From contig VISH01000002.1 in assembly GCA_007827375.1 (NCBI GenBank), positions 186,001 through 250,000 of the forward strand: a DNA stretch of 64,000 nt, read 5' to 3'. The stretch is from Alteromonadaceae bacterium 2753L.S.0a.02. Lineage in GTDB: Bacteria > Pseudomonadota > Gammaproteobacteria > Pseudomonadales > Cellvibrionaceae. The position numbers were made by a program, and so were the translations under genes. Below, piece by piece: positions 27,413 to 36,240 of the stretch (its first letter is position 1; each line of letters begins with the position of its first letter). A model generated the notes under the pieces. That model was given only the letters and a program-made list of their open reading frames with translations, searched no databases and had not been told where the DNA came from.

Positions 27413-29796
27413 ACAGCAGCATGGAGCTTTTTATTCATAAAATTACCTACGCGCTGGGGTGGACTTTGGTGCACTCGCTGTGGCAGGCCGCCGCATTGTT
27501 TACCTTGATAACGCTGGTGCTGGCGCTGCCCCGCAATGTTTCTCCGGGTTTGCGTTTCGGCTTCCATCTATGCGCATTGTATTTACTGCCGATAGCCGGG
27601 TTTACCACCTTTGTAAATTATTATTCAGCCTACGATGCCAGTTTATTCTGGGTGCAACAAGGGTTTATGCTTCCCGTTCAAGTGATACAGCAACATGGTG
27701 TGGTTTCCTGGATTAACAATCACATTAGCGGTTTTGTCTTGCTGTGGTGTGTAGGATTTTTGGTCGGCTTAATTCGTTTCACCGGCGCTTTTGTGTATTG
27801 CCAAAATCTCATTAACAACAGCAAAATGGGGTATTCAAAAACACTGCAAGATCAGATCGAAAAGCTTGCACAAACCCTGGCAATCGCAAAACCGGTACTG
27901 GCGAGAATTAGCGCTCGGGTATCGGTGCCCTGTGTTATTGGGCATATTAAACCGGTTGTACTTATTCCTGAAAGACTAATAGGTCGATTGGATATGGCTC
28001 AGTTGGAAGCGATACTCTTGCATGAACTGGCTCACGTAAAACGCAATGATTATCTCCTGGGGCTTATCGAATGCCTCGTAAAAACACTCTATTTTTATAA
28101 CCCTTTTACCCACTTGCTGTTAAAGCGTATCGACGCTGAGCGGGAAAACATTTGTGATGATATTGCCGTCGCAACGCTGGGTGATGCGATGCTCTATGCG
28201 CGCTCTCTAGAAGCCATCGGGCAAACCACTGTCAAAGGAGATCTGACTATGGCACTCACTGCAAATGATCACAGCTTGTTAAACCGTGTTAAGCGTCAAT
28301 TTGAGAAAAATGCCCTTCGCCAAAAAAATGTGACGGGACTTTTATCGGCCGCGAGTATGTTTTTTGCTGCAATGATATTTGCGGTCAACGCAATTGGCAG
28401 TGATATGCCAAAAATTGAATACGAGGGTATCAACGCACTCACCAATGATCAGGTGGCAGAACTAATTGTATTGGCGCGTGATTCAATTCAGGAAGATCGC
28501 GAGAACAATCGCGGTATCCGTGAAAACGTATTAGACGAAAATCCTGAATTTAAGAAATTGTCTCAAGTTGAGCGCGAGGTTTTCGTCAGCTATTTGAAAG
28601 ATGAGCTCTGGCGTTATTTTAATATGGATGGCTGGAATTTAAAGCTTTATGGGGCGCCCGCTGAAGTCGAAGAACAAACGCGGCAGGCGTTGTTTGATAG
28701 TGATCTGGCATCGCGGGTGGAGTATTTGAAACTTGGTAAAGGCATAAAAGAATATTCCTACAGCAGAGACAGTAAAGTTCTGTTTGAGCTGCTGTATTAC
28801 CCTTCCCAAAAACAATATGAAATATCGCTGTCTCAAGTACTGGTTGATGAGGTGAAGCATCAGCCGGATAAGTGGGTTGAAGATGGTGACTTTCGCATTG
28901 TGTACAAGGATAAGCGATTGCAAATTAATCTCCCTCTGTCAGATGATGCTGTAAATCGGGCAAAGACGCTAGGAGGTGGCAACAGTCAGCGCGCCATTTC
29001 AGAAGAATATCCCTTGGATACTCCCGAAGCTGAGCAAATAAAACTACGTGATGCACGTCTTTCTATCGGTATATGGGATAACGGAATTACGCTAAGTCTG
29101 GACAATATGCTTCTGCAACGTCTGCAATCCGGAGTGGCGAGGCGTGTCGGTAACGGCTTTTTCGGCGTGGAGTTTTTGGCTGATCGTTATTTAATTCCTC
29201 TCGATATCGAGCGTTTTTATCTCAACCGTAATGCCATGAACGCTTATTTTGAATACGGCAAAGTCTCTGATGATTTTGGAAGTAAATGGGCCGCGCTCGA
29301 AAAACGAATCGAACAACTTTCAGAAAGCGATAAGGTTTTGATACCGAGTGACGGCGATATGGACGACTTGCGTTTGGGGTTGGAGCTCGGAGGTACAAAA
29401 GTATCCGACTCCAAATTTAAAGATGTGAAGTATCACGTGCTTAGCGATATTGTGCGAAAAATCGAATCAGGTGAAGATTCAATACGGCAGATGGTAACCT
29501 CCCGGCCCTGGTACAGCAGTGGAGAAAATAATCAGTATTATGCCTCCCGAAATTTCTCACCCCTTCCAGAAAGTGAAACTTCATTTTCTTTGGATCTGAG
29601 GCATGTTCCTATGGATGATATTTACCGCGAGCTTAAAAATTACTGCCCTCAGCTAGAAGAACATTGGCCCCTAAAAGATAATTTTGACTTGGGAACTTTT
29701 GTTTTCAAAAATTTGAACTGTGAACGCGTAAATGCAGTTCTTGCACACTATTACCCCGATAGGGCGAAATCGCATGATACAACGGTTTCCAATTAA
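27409..29796 (+). CDS. BlaR1-like M56 metallopeptidase with a novel C-terminal domain
   Basis: 795 residues. The N-terminal ~320 residues form the BlaR1/MecR1 integral-membrane peptidase: several hydrophobic helices, CVIGHIKPVVLIP, the zinc motif LLHELAHVKRND, the third-ligand region ERENICDDIAV, and a last membrane helix near 305-325. The C-terminal ~465 residues would face the periplasm but do not show penicillin-binding motifs (no SxxK, SxN or KTG context). The end carries two conserved cysteines (in NYCPQL and NLNCERV) and resembles a short STN-like strand-helix module. It is coupled to the repressor gene. Its paralogue follows 61 bases downstream. Confidence 0.88.
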   Translation: MNSSMELFIHKITYALGWTLVHSLWQAAALFTLITLVLALPRNVSPGLRFGFHLCALYLLPIAGFTTFVNYYSAYDASLFWVQQGFMLPVQVIQQHGVVSWINNHISGFVLLWCVGFLVGLIRFTGAFVYCQNLINNSKMGYSKTLQDQIEKLAQTLAIAKPVLARISARVSVPCVIGHIKPVVLIPERLIGRLDMAQLEAILLHELAHVKRNDYLLGLIECLVKTLYFYNPFTHLLLKRIDAERENICDDIAVATLGDAMLYARSLEAIGQTTVKGDLTMALTANDHSLLNRVKRQFEKNALRQKNVTGLLSAASMFFAAMIFAVNAIGSDMPKIEYEGINALTNDQVAELIVLARDSIQEDRENNRGIRENVLDENPEFKKLSQVEREVFVSYLKDELWRYFNMDGWNLKLYGAPAEVEEQTRQALFDSDLASRVEYLKLGKGIKEYSYSRDSKVLFELLYYPSQKQYEISLSQVLVDEVKHQPDKWVEDGDFRIVYKDKRLQINLPLSDDAVNRAKTLGGGNSQRAISEEYPLDTPEAEQIKLRDARLSIGIWDNGITLSLDNMLLQRLQSGVARRVGNGFFGVEFLADRYLIPLDIERFYLNRNAMNAYFEYGKVSDDFGSKWAALEKRIEQLSESDKVLIPSDGDMDDLRLGLELGGTKVSDSKFKDVKYHVLSDIVRKIESGEDSIRQMVTSRPWYSSGENNQYYASRNFSPLPESETSFSLDLRHVPMDDIYRELKNYCPQLEEHWPLKDNFDLGTFVFKNLNCERVNAVLAHYYPDRAKSHDTTVSN

Positions 29797-29812
29797 GGGC
29801 AGGGGCTGCCCT
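29796..29812 (+). other. Intercistronic hairpin
   Basis: AGGGCAG / CTGCCCT, a 7-bp stem with a GGG loop, begins at the last base of the first M56 gene. There is no T-run. It may set the expression ratio of the two paralogues by processing or attenuation. Confidence 0.4.
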
Positions 29813-29857
29813 CTAGAGATTTATTAAAGTCAAACGCTGAGAAAAAGGATATCTGAG

Positions 29858-32257
29858 ATGAGCGCCGCTACAGGGCTACTATTTAATAAGTTAATCTATT
29901 CGATGGGATGGACCGTGGTGCATTCGCTTTGGCAAGCTGGATTTGTGTTGGCTCTGGCGTTGATGCTTACGGCGCTTTTTTGCCGGGAGTCGGCAATTTG
30001 GCGTTACCGAGTTGTTTTGCTGGCTTTTTTTGCCATACCTCTACTCAGTACCGCCACGTTCAGACACTATTACCAGCACTACGACGAAACCCTTTATTGG
30101 TTGCATCAGGGTTTCTCATTGCCCCAATCGGTGCTTCAAAACGAAGGCCTAACGGCTTGGGTTAATCGCCACACTCAAAGCATTGTGTTGTTGTGGGTCG
30201 CGGGTTTTTTGGTCGGGCTGGTACGCTATGCCAGTGCTTTGGCATACTGCCACCACCTGAGCAGTGAGACTCACACACAAAGGGCGGCAGAGTTACAAAC
30301 GTGTGTAATGGCCTTAGTTCGTCGCATGGGTATGAGCAAACGTGTTGCCGCGCGGCTTAGCAATAAAGTGCGAGTTCCTTGTGTAGTTGGGCACATCAAA
30401 CCGCTCATCTTGGTTCCAGTAGCGCTTGCGGCGCATATAGATGTTCGCCAGCTCGAGGCTATTCTACTCCATGAACTGGCGCACATAATACGCAATGATT
30501 ACCTTATTGGGCTATTCGAAAGTTTTATAAAAACTTTGTACTTTTTTAATCCTTTCTCACACGTGTTGCTAAAGCGCATTGCGACCGAGCGTGAAAATAT
30601 TTGCGATGATCTTACTGTAGCCGAACTGGGTGACGCAGTGCTCTATGCGCGCGCCCTAGAGTCGGTTGGGCGGTCATCGGCCAAGGGAGAATTGGCGATG
30701 GCTGTTGTCGGGAGTAATCAAACACTATTAGCTCGCATAAAACGGCAACTTGAAAAGGGCACATTACAACAAAATAACCTGGGAGGTTTTATTGCCGCAT
30801 TAGCTTTGTGCTTGGCGGCCTTAATGTTTGCTGTAAATGCTGTTGGTAGCGAAATGCCCAAAGTGGATTACAAAGGCATTGAATCACTAAATGATGAGCA
30901 GGTGGCTGAATTGATCATACTGGTGCGTGATGCGATGGAAAAGCATCGCGCTAGCGGCAAAGGCGTTCGCGATAACACGCTAGATGAAAACCCGAAGTTT
31001 TTACAGCTTAGTATGGCTGAAAAGCAGGTGTTCATGCGTTATCTCAACGATGAGCTGTGGCGTTTTTTCAATATGGAGAACTGGGACTTGAAACTGGAGG
31101 GTGCTTCTCAAGCTGACCTTGAGGAAACCCTTCGTGCCATGTTTGCTGAGCATATAGGATCATGGGTGCAGCACCTGGCACTTCCCGAGCGAGAAACTGT
31201 TTATGAGTATGGTGGGAACGGTAAGACGTTCCTCGACTTTAAGCGGGTACCCACAAATGATTTTTTTCAAATTTCAATAAATAAAGAATTTATTAAGATC
31301 TTAGGGGCTATGCCAAACGGGAAAATTGCTTATAACCTGTTCAGCGCGAGCTACCGTGAAAATGCCGGATTGCAGATAGAGATACCCTTCGAAGATATTG
31401 GAACACTAACAACTGATGATAAACAAAGAATCTCATGGCCTCTGCGACAGGGTGAAGCACCTGGCCCTGATTTGTCCAGAGATGAGCAGCGAGACTTGCA
31501 GAAGTCATATTTAGTGGTGGATAAATGGCAGCACGGCATTAGGGTAATCATTTCTGGAACGCTGCTGGAGCATTTTGAAAAAGGTATCGCCGGGCGTGTG
31601 GGTAATGGCTATTTGGGTATGTACGAAACCGAATACAGCTATGAAATTCCGCTCAATCCGATTGAGCAAAGTTGGATTGAAACGGTAATGGTGAACACCT
31701 ATTCGAAATATCGTACTGAAGACTTGGTGGCTCCAGAAGATTGGCGTGTCTTAAATGAACGGATTAGTCGTTTAGCCGAGGATGACAAAAACTTATTGCC
31801 GAGCGAAGATGACCTTTTGGATTTCCGAACCGCTTTGGATATCTTATATGGATTCGACATGAACGACTTGTCATTTGAGCAAACAAAATATCGTTATTTA
31901 GAAAATATAGTGAACGGAATAGAAGTTAACGATAGGGCTACTAGACAGATGCGCACTCATAGACCTAATTACTCTATCGGTGATAGTAATATTTTTGTGG
32001 GGATGCAGAATTTTCTACCGCTTGTGCCTGGTGACTTTTCATTCGATATCGATTTTCGCGATGCGCCTTTTTCAAAAATCTACTCAAACATTCAAGAGCA
32101 GTGTCCTGAATTGAACGGTGAGTGGTCATTGGTAAGCAGTGACGAAATGGCAACCTTGGTATTTAAAAATCTAAATTGTGAGCGAGTGGTTAGTGTACTG
32201 GATTATGTCGAAGGCGTTAGATCTGCAGGTGTGTCTCAAAAGATAATTTATAATTAG
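29858..32257 (+). CDS. Second BlaR1-like M56 metallopeptidase, tandem paralogue
   Basis: 799 residues, collinear with the preceding protein throughout. It shares the opening MGWTVVHSLWQA, CVVGHIKPLILVP, zinc motif LLHELAHIIRND, ERENICDDLTVAELGD, a final membrane helix followed by VNAVGSEMPKVDYKGI, and the same long C-terminal domain with TLDENPKF, NDELWRFFNMENW and the terminal NLNCERV. The catalytic residues are intact in both copies, so both could be active, perhaps responding to different signals. The ATG at 29858 lies 7 bases after an AAAGGA. The C-terminal halves have diverged more than the membrane halves. Confidence 0.87.
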   Translation: MSAATGLLFNKLIYSMGWTVVHSLWQAGFVLALALMLTALFCRESAIWRYRVVLLAFFAIPLLSTATFRHYYQHYDETLYWLHQGFSLPQSVLQNEGLTAWVNRHTQSIVLLWVAGFLVGLVRYASALAYCHHLSSETHTQRAAELQTCVMALVRRMGMSKRVAARLSNKVRVPCVVGHIKPLILVPVALAAHIDVRQLEAILLHELAHIIRNDYLIGLFESFIKTLYFFNPFSHVLLKRIATERENICDDLTVAELGDAVLYARALESVGRSSAKGELAMAVVGSNQTLLARIKRQLEKGTLQQNNLGGFIAALALCLAALMFAVNAVGSEMPKVDYKGIESLNDEQVAELIILVRDAMEKHRASGKGVRDNTLDENPKFLQLSMAEKQVFMRYLNDELWRFFNMENWDLKLEGASQADLEETLRAMFAEHIGSWVQHLALPERETVYEYGGNGKTFLDFKRVPTNDFFQISINKEFIKILGAMPNGKIAYNLFSASYRENAGLQIEIPFEDIGTLTTDDKQRISWPLRQGEAPGPDLSRDEQRDLQKSYLVVDKWQHGIRVIISGTLLEHFEKGIAGRVGNGYLGMYETEYSYEIPLNPIEQSWIETVMVNTYSKYRTEDLVAPEDWRVLNERISRLAEDDKNLLPSEDDLLDFRTALDILYGFDMNDLSFEQTKYRYLENIVNGIEVNDRATRQMRTHRPNYSIGDSNIFVGMQNFLPLVPGDFSFDIDFRDAPFSKIYSNIQEQCPELNGEWSLVSSDEMATLVFKNLNCERVVSVLDYVEGVRSAGVSQKIIYN

Positions 32258-32327
32258 TGTTTGTTGTAAGTTTAATCACTATAGTTTCAACGAATGTGAC
32301 AGCATTTGTTTATTTACACAAATTCAT

Positions 32328-32355
32328 TTGTACACATTAACCCAGCGCGTATAAT
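32328..32355 (+). promoter_or_regulatory. Orphan sigma70-type promoter
   Basis: -35 TTGTAC (32328-32333), 16-bp spacer, -10 TATAAT (32350-32355). No protein-coding gene follows within 360 bases; a hairpin and an intrinsic terminator do, which suggests a short noncoding transcript. Confidence 0.55.
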
Positions 32356-32361
32356 TGCTGG

Positions 32362-32483
32362 CGCGTGAAAAGAAGTGCTTACACATACATTTTCTTGTAT
32401 GTGCCTCGCTTAGATTCACACTTTAGCGTTATTTATTTATTCATCTAGCCATAACTCGGGAGCAGTTTCTGCTCCCTTTTTTT
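32362..32483 (+). ncRNA. Candidate small RNA of about 120 nt
   Basis: Bounded by the promoter at 32328-32355 and an intrinsic terminator. Inside are an 8-bp hairpin (CACATACA / TGTATGTG, loop TTTTCT, 32382-32403), an A/U-rich single-stranded stretch (about 32405-32455) and the terminator hairpin. This layout is that of an Hfq-type sRNA. No known family was matched and no homologue could be searched. The remaining sequence of the 32258-32723 gap shows no further feature. Confidence 0.45.
32458..32483 (+). terminator. Strong intrinsic terminator
   Basis: GGGAGCAG / CTGCTCCC, a perfect 8-bp stem with a TTT loop and seven Ts. It lies 200 bases past the M56 operon and 100 bases past an orphan promoter. 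Confidence 0.85.
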
Positions 32484-32723
32484 GTTTTTCACCCCGCTTC
32501 ACCGTCAGCTTCCAACTGTTGGCTTCTCCCATAATTTGAACCAGTTTGCATTTCAGGACTTTGATAGCTGACGGCTGCAAGTCGGATCTACATTCCCGCG
32601 ACAGAAAATTAGATATTTTTCGCATTTATGCTGTAAAGCTTTGTAAAAAACAGCAGTGATACCACCTAGGTTGGCGCGTTATGAACTATCGTTGAGGAAC
32701 CGACTGATTCCGAGGCAAATTTC

Positions 32724-33323
32724 ATGAAAACCCCGATTGCGTTGTCACTTATACTCGCTTCACTTTTACTGACTGCCTGTGGTGGCAGCGCCACCGACGC
32801 CGTCAATGATCTGGAAGACCAGCTGGAAGACAATTCCAGTAGCTCAAGCAGCAGTTCCAGTAGTAGTTCAAGCAATAGCAGTTCCAGTAGTAGCAGTTCC
32901 AGTAGTTCCAGCAACTCTTCGAGTAGTTCAAGCTCTTCTACGGGCGGAATGGCGGGCAGTCATAACGCCGGCGCCGATTGTATGACCAGTGGTTGTCATG
33001 CCAGTGGCGGAGACGGCCCAAGATTTTATGCGGCGGGAACCGTTTACCGGTCTGGCGGAGCAGCCCAAACCAATGCGGTGGTGCGCTTGTACTATCACAA
33101 CACTAATACCATTACTGCGACTATGGAGACAGACTCCAGTGGTAACTTCTACACAACGCAACCGGTTGATGGCCTGTATACCGGAGGCGCTCTGGTAGAT
33201 GGCAACGATGTTGAGGTACAGGGCCCCTCCGGCTTGCGTACCATGCCAGGTGTGATTACCAATGGTTCCTGCAACAGCTGCCATGGCGCGCCCAATGGCA
33301 ATGGTCGTATTACCGTAAACTGA
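32724..33323 (+). CDS. Poly-serine lipoprotein with two c-type heme-like motifs
   Basis: 199 residues. Lipobox LTAC (Cys 19), a poly-serine linker (about 38-71) of the kind used by Cellvibrionaceae surface enzymes, then a ~125-residue domain. It has an unusual CMTSGCH (C-x4-CH) shortly after the linker, and a standard CNSCH near the C-terminus. Between them is a beta-rich, transthyretin-like segment (GTVYRSGGAAQTNAVVRLYY). It is probably a surface electron-transfer protein. The function is inferred from the motifs; whether the C-x4-CH site binds heme is unknown. Confidence 0.75.
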   Translation: MKTPIALSLILASLLLTACGGSATDAVNDLEDQLEDNSSSSSSSSSSSSSNSSSSSSSSSSSSNSSSSSSSSTGGMAGSHNAGADCMTSGCHASGGDGPRFYAAGTVYRSGGAAQTNAVVRLYYHNTNTITATMETDSSGNFYTTQPVDGLYTGGALVDGNDVEVQGPSGLRTMPGVITNGSCNSCHGAPNGNGRITVN

Positions 33324-33422
33324 GGGTTCAGGCCAGCTCTCTGATTGTTTTAAAAAGCCATTGGCGTTGACGAGCTTGCAGCGCTAGAATTCGCGCCATT
33401 TCTGTAAAAGAGTGGTGGCAGT

Positions 33423-34664
33423 ATGGCGGCGTTGGTAATAGGGCTATCGATAATCGCGTTTTTTCTGGTGGTTTTGGAAGATGTGGTGCACATTAACAAG
33501 GCCAAATCCACCTTATTCATCGGTACGCTATGCTGGCTGCTTGCCTACTTATTGCCCCACGAGGGAGGTGGCGCCGTTGAGGTTACTGAGCGCCTCAACG
33601 AAAACCTGCTTGAAATTGCCAGCCTCTGGCTATTCTTGATGGCCGCGATGACCTTCGTAGCCTACCTCAACAGTCGTGGCTTTGTAAGCTCGGTGGTGCA
33701 GCGGCTGTTACCAACCACGCTCTCCGAACGATCACTTATGCTCCTCCTGGGCGGGTTTGCGTTTCTATTCTCCTCATTTGCCGATAACGTCACCGCCACT
33801 TTGGTGTCTTTGGCGGTAATCACCAGTTTAAAAGTGGCGCCACGAAAACGCCTGAAATACGCCACGCTTACGGTGTTCGCGGTGAATAGTGGTGGTGTTT
33901 CGCTGATAACGGGCGATGTCACCACGCTCATGATTTTTCTTGCTGGCAAAGTAAGTATCGCCAATTTATTGTTATTGGTGGCGCCGTCGTTGAGTGCGGT
34001 AATGATTTTAGCGGTGATGCTGAGCTGGCGTATGCGTGGCGAGATTATTTTCGAAACCCAACCCGCAGTTATTGAGCGCGCTGATATTGTAATTGCACTG
34101 ATTTTTATCGCGACGATTTTTACCACCTTAGGCTGTAATGCGTTTTTTCAAATCCCACCCGTGTTGACGTTTCTATTTGGATTGTCTTGCATGTTCCTGG
34201 TGGCGCAATATTTATTTCGAAAAAAAACCAACCGCAATATTCTGAATTACATCCGCGAAATCGAGTTCGACACCTTACTTTTCTTCCTGGGAGTCCTGCT
34301 GATCGTGGGCATGCTCAAGGAAATTGGTGTGCTGAATTATCTCACCGGCATCTATCAGCATTTACCCACTTCGCTGGCTAATTACGCTCTGGGTTTAGTT
34401 TCCGCGATTCTTGATAATGTGCCGCTAACCGCAGCCTTGCTAAAAGCCGATGTGAATATGGACTTGGCCGGATGGTTATCAGTAACTTATGCCACCGGTG
34501 TTGGTGGCTCGGTGCTCATCATTGGCTCGGCTGCGGGCATAATCGCGATGAGTAAAGTTAAGGAAGTCACGTTTATTTCGTATTTAAGTATGGCGGGTTA
34601 TTTATTGGTGGCCTATTCAACCGGTTACTGGTTAAGTTATTGGTTAGCACATCGCGTTCTATGA
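33423..34664 (+). CDS. nhaD: NhaD-type Na+/H+ antiporter
   Basis: 413 residues with about 11-13 transmembrane segments, inner membrane. It matches NhaD of marine gammaproteobacteria: HINKAKSTLFIGTLCWLLAY, FSSFADNVTATLVSLAVI, FAVNSGGVSLITGDVTTLMIFLAGK (split here into known motif blocks SGGVSLITGDVTT), LDNVPLTAALLKAD and TGVGGSVLIIGSAAGIIAMS. It exchanges cytoplasmic Na+ for protons in alkaline or saline conditions, which fits a marine habitat. It has its own short upstream region and no operon partner. Confidence 0.92.
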   Translation: MAALVIGLSIIAFFLVVLEDVVHINKAKSTLFIGTLCWLLAYLLPHEGGGAVEVTERLNENLLEIASLWLFLMAAMTFVAYLNSRGFVSSVVQRLLPTTLSERSLMLLLGGFAFLFSSFADNVTATLVSLAVITSLKVAPRKRLKYATLTVFAVNSGGVSLITGDVTTLMIFLAGKVSIANLLLLVAPSLSAVMILAVMLSWRMRGEIIFETQPAVIERADIVIALIFIATIFTTLGCNAFFQIPPVLTFLFGLSCMFLVAQYLFRKKTNRNILNYIREIEFDTLLFFLGVLLIVGMLKEIGVLNYLTGIYQHLPTSLANYALGLVSAILDNVPLTAALLKADVNMDLAGWLSVTYATGVGGSVLIIGSAAGIIAMSKVKEVTFISYLSMAGYLLVAYSTGYWLSYWLAHRVL

Positions 34665-34816
34665 GATTGCCTTCTAACCTGATAAGAATCTAATAATTTT
34701 TCGGCAAACTTAACAAAACGGCACTCGAAACGTCTGGCGTGGTGTGGCTCGTTATTGAAAATTAAATACACTTATTAAAAATAGTGTATACAGAAACAAA
34801 GCCAAGCCACAGGACG

Positions 34817-35731
34817 ATGACCGTGACCACGTCATTCGCCGCCTACGACAAGCTGTTGGAAGGTGTTCAGGTAATTAGCCCGGAAATGCGCTATCTGTAT
34901 GTAAACGATGCAGTCTGCGAGCATGCGACAGTTCCTGCCGATAAACTGCTCGGTCGAAAAATGGAAGCGGTGTTTCCGGGGATCGAAAACACGGCTGTCT
35001 ACCGAACGATCCAATCTTGTTGGGCGAACCGGCAGCCTCAAGAATATGTCAATGAGTTTGATTTCCCAAATGGCACCAAAGGGTATTTTCTGCTGCGTAT
35101 GCAGGCCATTGCGGAGGGCGTATTGATCATGTCCTATGACGTGAGCGATGCCGTAAACTATGAAAAGCAATTGCATGAAAGCAACCGTTTGCTGAAGCAG
35201 AAAAATATCGAGCTCACGAATTTAAACGAAAAATTGCAACTGCTTTCGGTGACCGATGAGTTAACCGGGCTTTTTAATAGACGTCACTTTATTCGCTGCT
35301 TGAGGGAGGAGTTTGCACGATTCGGGCGCAACCAGGACCGTTTTTGCGTCGCGCTTTTGGATATAGACGATTTTAAAAAAATTAATGATTCTCAAGGTCA
35401 CGACGTTGGCGATTTGGTGCTACGCAGTTTTGCCTCAGTGCTAAAAACGCACATTCGCCGTTACGATTTGTTGGCGCGTTACGGAGGCGAAGAATTTACC
35501 TTGCTGATGCGTGGAACCACCGTGCAACAGGCGCAACAGTTTGTTGCAAGGTTGGACGAAAGTATTCTAAAAGCGGTTACGCTGAATAAATTCGGCGTCA
35601 CATTTTCTGCGGGCCTGGCACAGCCCAGTGAAACGGAATGTGACGCGCATTTGTTGATGAAATCGGCAGATAGCGCCCTCTACGCCGCAAAAAGGGAAGG
35701 CAAGCACATTATTAAAGTGGCAAATGAATGA
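34817..35731 (+). CDS. PAS-GGDEF diguanylate cyclase
   Basis: About 304 residues, soluble. An N-terminal PAS domain (about 10-125; SPEMRYLYVNDAVCEHATV, VLIMSYDVSDAV) is joined by a coiled-coil linker to a GGDEF domain (about 155-304) with DELTGLFNRRHF, the active motif ARYGGEEFTLL and an RxxD I-site (RRYD) five residues earlier. It therefore makes cyclic di-GMP in response to an intracellular signal. The start is unclear: ATG 34817 has AGGA too close, GTG 34823 fits the spacing better, and an in-frame GTG lies at 34784. Confidence 0.92.
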   Translation: MTVTTSFAAYDKLLEGVQVISPEMRYLYVNDAVCEHATVPADKLLGRKMEAVFPGIENTAVYRTIQSCWANRQPQEYVNEFDFPNGTKGYFLLRMQAIAEGVLIMSYDVSDAVNYEKQLHESNRLLKQKNIELTNLNEKLQLLSVTDELTGLFNRRHFIRCLREEFARFGRNQDRFCVALLDIDDFKKINDSQGHDVGDLVLRSFASVLKTHIRRYDLLARYGGEEFTLLMRGTTVQQAQQFVARLDESILKAVTLNKFGVTFSAGLAQPSETECDAHLLMKSADSALYAAKREGKHIIKVANE

Positions 35732-35815
35732 TGAGCAGTGTTGCATGTTGGACGTCTTATGGCAGACGCGATCCAGAATATTGGATGTCGTTGCGAGAAT
35801 GAGAGTTAGCTGGCG

Positions 35816-36157
35816 CTAGTGCTTATCGGCGCAGCCGGTACAGTAAAACGCGGCAGGGTCTACTTCCAAACGCTTGGGGTTAATTGCTTCGCCACAATCG
35901 AGACACCAGCCGTAATCATCTTTTTCTACTCGCAGCAACGCTGCCTGCAATTGTTGGATACGCAATTTGCGGCGGCGGTTTTGCTCCACTTGCATTGCCT
36001 GCTGTTGCATGGCATCCATACGGGAAAGTCGCCCCACTTTGGATTGATCCAACTCCACGGTATCAGCGCCCTCGGTGGAAATATCTTTGAGGGCGGTGAG
36101 CTTTTCAAGTTCTTGTCGGATTGCTAGCTGTAGGGCGTCGATATTCATTTTTTTCAT
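35816..36157 (-). CDS. DksA/TraR-family zinc-finger protein
   Basis: About 113 residues from the ATG at 36157. An N-terminal coiled-coil (LQLAIRQELEKL to RIQQLQAALLRVE) is followed by a C4 zinc finger: CLDC, 17 residues, CTGC. In E. coli DksA the coiled-coil tip carries two aspartates that act in the RNA polymerase secondary channel; this shorter protein belongs to the TraR/C4-type group and may modulate transcription in the same way, or act independently of ppGpp. It lies 82 bases downstream of cysK in the same direction. Confidence 0.82.
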   Translation of the reverse strand: MKKMNIDALQLAIRQELEKLTALKDISTEGADTVELDQSKVGRLSRMDAMQQQAMQVEQNRRRKLRIQQLQAALLRVEKDDYGWCLDCGEAINPKRLEVDPAAFYCTGCADKH

Positions 36158-36194
36158 GTCAGACGCAAAAGACACAGGTTCAAATGTTTTAGCG

Positions 36195-36240
36195 TCAGAC
36201 GTCCGACTTCAGACGTCTGGCGGGAGGCCAAAGGCCTCCT
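36195..36240. repeat. Direct and inverted repeats between cysK and the dksA-like gene
   Basis: TCAGACGTC occurs twice, 14 bases apart (36195 and 36209), the second within a perfect palindrome CAGACGTCTG (36210-36219). A 7-bp hairpin GGAGGCC / GGCCTCC follows (about 36223-36239) at the cysK stop codon. There is no T-run. This could be an operator cluster for the downstream gene or a decayed repeat element. Confidence 0.45.

Noticed and set aside
27409..32257. Classical beta-lactamase induction operon
   Set aside because: No beta-lactamase gene and no penicillin-binding motifs in the sensor C-termini.
32437..32625. 62-codon minus-strand ORF after the M56 operon
   Set aside because: It overlaps a strong plus-strand terminator and has no clear ribosome site.
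32818..32942. Serine-codon tract as a microsatellite or CRISPR-like repeat
   Set aside because: It encodes the poly-serine linker in frame with mixed serine codons, as in other secreted proteins of this group (also at 54260-54350).
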